Of a stretch of DNA of 64,000 nucleotides, positions 62,901 to 64,000 are shown piece by piece (positions within the stretch are counted from its first letter, which is position 1; each line of letters begins with the position of its first letter). Under the pieces are notes generated by a model. The model saw nothing but the letters and a program-made list of their open reading frames with translations. It did not search any database and was not told the origin of the DNA. Both the position numbers and the translations under genes were made by a program. Location: assembly GCA_019914995.1 (NCBI GenBank), contig CM034136.1, positions 2,681,270 through 2,745,269 on the forward strand, read 5' to 3'. The stretch comes from Acanthochlamys bracteata. Lineage: Eukaryota > Streptophyta > Magnoliopsida > Pandanales > Velloziaceae.

Positions 62901-64000
62901 CCTCCTGAACTGGGGCAGAGCTACAATCAGCATCATCAGTTTCTATTTTCTTCGACACCGGCAGAGACCTTTCCGCTGAACCCTCATCCTTCTCAGCTCC
63001 TCCCAAAGTCGTAACAGCTTCACCACTGACCCCAGCATCACTCTTAGATTCAATATTACGAGGAACCTCAGGCTCTAATGGAACAGAACGTTCCTTATCC
63101 ATACCCTTATCATCCTCCTGAGTAACATGTCTTGAATCAATACATTCAGATTTTATGCATTCAGAAGCAGGAGTATGTACCTCGTCATGTTTTTTCTCAG
63201 GTTGAACAGTTTTGCTCTTTTCTTCCGCCCACTGAGCTGCCATGGGAGCAGATCCAGCACTGTCCAGGGCAACATCTTCCTCGTGAGGAGCAGCCTCAGA
63301 ACCATCAGCAGCTACTGACTCAGAAGAATTCAGGGAAACTCCAGCAGCTTCTTTCTCAACATCTGCAGCTTCTGGTTTTTCTATCAGTACAGCATCAGTT
63401 CCTGTTCCTTTATTGGTGCTTTCAGAAGCCCCGCTGTTCTGAACTTCTGCAGCACGTAGGCCTTCAGCTGCCACGGCTTCAGGAAACTCCGCCTGCTCAG
63501 ACTTCGCTCCACCACTAGAGATTTCCGAACCTCCCCCTTTCTCAATCCCAGCAGCATCCATTCCATCAGCCTTCTCTGACTCTCCCTTGAGGCCATTTTC
63601 TTCAGTTTCTGAAGAATTCAAAGAATCACCTTTATCCAATGCCACTTCTCCCCCAGAACCATCAGCATCTTCCATAGTCTTCAACTTTGCAGCTTCTTCA
63701 GTTTCGTGATTTATAGAATTACTACCAGCTTCTTCATTATCTACCCCATTCAATTCTTCAAGAGGTTTCAACCCAACAGTTTCACCAGCACCAATCCCTC
63801 CATCTCCTCCAATTCCATCACCCTTTGGCTCCTCCTCATCACGTTTCTTTGACTCCGCAGCTTCTTCAGTTTCATGATTCTCGGAATCATCAGCAGCTTC
63901 TTGATTAATCACCTCATTCAACTCTTCTAGTGGACTGAATCCAACAGAGCTAACGCCTCCGTCAACCTTGGATTCCTCATGCTTCTCTCCATGGCCTTCA
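59920..64000 (-). CDS. TOC159: TOC159: chloroplast outer-envelope import receptor GTPase (N-terminus beyond window)
   Basis: Receptor GTPase of the TOC translocon, which with TOC33/34 and the TOC75 channel recognises transit peptides at the outer envelope; the TOC159 type is known to favour photosynthetic preproteins. About 1359 codons are visible without an intron. The frame is open to the right edge, so the true start is outside. Acidic A-domain: about 64000-62000, Glu/Asp/Ser/Gly-rich with internal repeats. G-domain: about 61900-61150, with P-loop GKTGVGKS (61821-61798), DTPG (61680-61669), DIVLYVDRLDTQTRDFNDLP and LTHAASAPPDGP. M-domain: about 61150-59920, including FGFRLRSPPLPFLLS, an acidic stretch, YFEEYDYRVKLLQKKQWKEE, PAAVPVPLPDMVLPPSFDSD and LDTHGWDHDCGYDG, ending PSEAYGVH. 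These signatures match TOC159 better than TOC132/120 or TOC90. Confidence 0.97.
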   Translation of the reverse strand, partial: EGHGEKHEESKVDGGVSSVGFSPLEELNEVINQEAADDSENHETEEAAESKKRDEEEPKGDGIGGDGGIGAGETVGLKPLEELNGVDNEEAGSNSINHETEEAAKLKTMEDADGSGGEVALDKGDSLNSSETEENGLKGESEKADGMDAAGIEKGGGSEISSGGAKSEQAEFPEAVAAEGLRAAEVQNSGASESTNKGTGTDAVLIEKPEAADVEKEAAGVSLNSSESVAADGSEAAPHEEDVALDSAGSAPMAAQWAEEKSKTVQPEKKHDEVHTPASECIKSECIDSRHVTQEDDKGMDKERSVPLEPEVPRNIESKSDAGVSGEAVTTLGGAEKDEGSAERSLPVSKKIETDDADCSSAPVQEAGDDEGEAKSFTHDEKRKDVGEETAADGGEKFIVQEVAEEPIVAGDSSRGEEKENLESASVIPAEAQEVAGEPIVAEDSSKGYEKENLESASVTPAKASVADQQINVQDDGSHEVDEDEDAGQHEAEGEGRGLTSEGPARVAILESSEAAKQFIKDLEGSSRASSRSRDYARDVDGQIVTDSEEEVDTDEEGDGRELFDSAALAALLRAATGGSSDGNVSSSSSDTTRIFSVDRPAGLGSSAPSLRPGPARSAATARPSLFSQSELTVVGEPEIMDDEEKKLHEKVEQIRVKFLRLVQRLGHSPEDTVAAQVLYRLNLAEGIKRGRQLGLINLENAKKKALQLEEDGTEGLNFACNILVLGKTGVGKSATINSIFGAEKSDTNAFKPATNSLYEISGIVDGVKVRVLDTPGLRTSVMDQAANRKILSNIKKYTKRCPPDIVLYVDRLDTQTRDFNDLPLLRTITSTLGSSIWFNAIVALTHAASAPPDGPNGSPLSYEVFIAQRSHVVQQSIRQAAGDMRLMNPVALVENHPSCRRNREGQRVLPNGLSWRPQMLLLCYSSKILSEANALLKLQDPSPAKLFGFRLRSPPLPFLLSSLLQSRQHLKLPSDQGLDIGDSDIDLDDLSDTEQDEDEEDDYDSLPPFKPLNKSQLAMLTKEQRKAYFEEYDYRVKLLQKKQWKEEIRRLKELKKRGKSSQDNTTYGDTPDDYDQDAAPAAVPVPLPDMVLPPSFDSDNPAYRYRFLEPTSQLLTRPVLDTHGWDHDCGYDGVSLEESLAVVGRFPAAIAVQITKDKKEFNIHLDSSISAKHGENGSSLAGFDIQSVGRQLAYIVRGETKFKNMKKNKTTGGFSVTFQGETVATGVKVEDQIALGKRVSLVASTGAIRAQGETAYGANLEARLREKDYPIGQVLSTLGLSLMRWRGDLALGANLQSQFSMGRNSKIAVRAGLNNKLSGQITVKTSTSEQLQIALLGLYPVAVSVFRSIWPSEAYGVH
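62595..62806 (-). repeat. Second internal repeat in the TOC159 acidic domain (about 35-residue period)
   Basis: Two adjacent in-frame units encode EEPIVAGDSSRGEEKENLES and GEPIVAEDSSKGYEKENLES, each followed by ASV(I/T)PA(E/K)A. The DNA copies are highly similar (cacactagcactttcca is shared), so this duplication is more recent than the 56-residue one. Confidence 0.85.
63675..63945 (-). repeat. Internal repeats in the TOC159 acidic domain (56-residue period)
   Basis: Two in-frame units start VGFSPLEELNEV (63945) and VGLKPLEELNGV (63777). Both run on to NHETEEAA, followed by ESK or KLK. The period is 168 bp, a multiple of three, so length change by repeat gain or loss keeps the frame. Confidence 0.82.

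Noticed and set aside
60381-63596. Several other frames on both strands inside TOC159
   Set aside because: They overlap a 1359-codon conserved frame and are shadows of it, produced by its skewed codon composition.
63919-63921. A start for TOC159 at 63921
   Set aside because: The codon there is TTG and the same frame stays open, with the repeated VGFSPLEEL unit, to the window edge. The real start lies outside.
62595-63945. Regular repeats considered as a CRISPR-like or satellite array
   Set aside because: The repeats are in frame within a eukaryotic coding sequence and there are only two units of each kind.

Overview
This is nuclear DNA of a flowering plant, most likely a eudicot. It is AT-rich, has long intergenic stretches, GT-AG introns in every multi-exon gene, cytosolic ribosomal protein genes with telo-box motifs, a RALF peptide gene, and nuclear genes for chloroplast proteins. 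I cannot name the species from the sequence.

Six real protein genes are supported. Five have complete coding regions. They are RPS4 (minus, about 8.4-10.8 kb, 5 exons), RPS21 (minus, 17.2-19.2 kb, 3 coding exons), a BADC-type biotin/lipoyl-domain protein (plus, 19.7-25.3 kb, 9 exons, head-to-head with RPS21), a single-exon RALF precursor (plus, 37.6 kb) and CLPR3 (plus, 45.0-56.6 kb, 9 exons). TOC159 (minus, 59.9 kb to the right edge) is cut by the window end. Three of the six act in plastids: BADC in control of fatty-acid synthesis, CLPR3 in the Clp protease core, and TOC159 in protein import. CLPR3 and TOC159 are convergent neighbours. BADC and CLPR3 are both non-catalytic relatives of enzyme subunits: BADC lacks the biotinylated Lys, and CLPR3 lacks the Ser and His of the protease triad.

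Between these lie broken gene copies. A pirin-like gene fragment (4.4-5.0 kb) is followed on the same strand by fragments of a phosphoglucosamine/phosphomannomutase-family gene (5.6-6.4 kb). Both keep introns, which suggests capture or duplication at the DNA level. A colinear, diverged copy of an RPS21 exon with its splice sites lies at 11.8-12.0 kb. An FGGY carbohydrate-kinase pseudogene (28.8-35.1 kb) is split by a Copia retrotransposon.

Mobile DNA is abundant. There are three decayed Copia elements, a short non-coding LTR element at 41.1-42.8 kb, a hAT-type MITE in an RPS21 intron with two weaker relatives near 44 kb, and a family of about 250-bp AT-rich elements between 35 and 41 kb. CLPR3 intron 2 holds three related fold-back elements side by side, followed by a 298-bp tandem duplication. 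CLPR3 intron 4 has a strongly C-rich tract.

Region by region: 1-8.4 kb is intergenic with gene fragments; 8.4-25.3 kb is gene-rich apart from the Copia fossil at 13.4-16.2 kb; 25.3-37.5 kb is retrotransposons and pseudogenes; 37.6 kb is RALF; 38-44.9 kb is AT-rich and repeat-filled; 45-64 kb is CLPR3 and TOC159.
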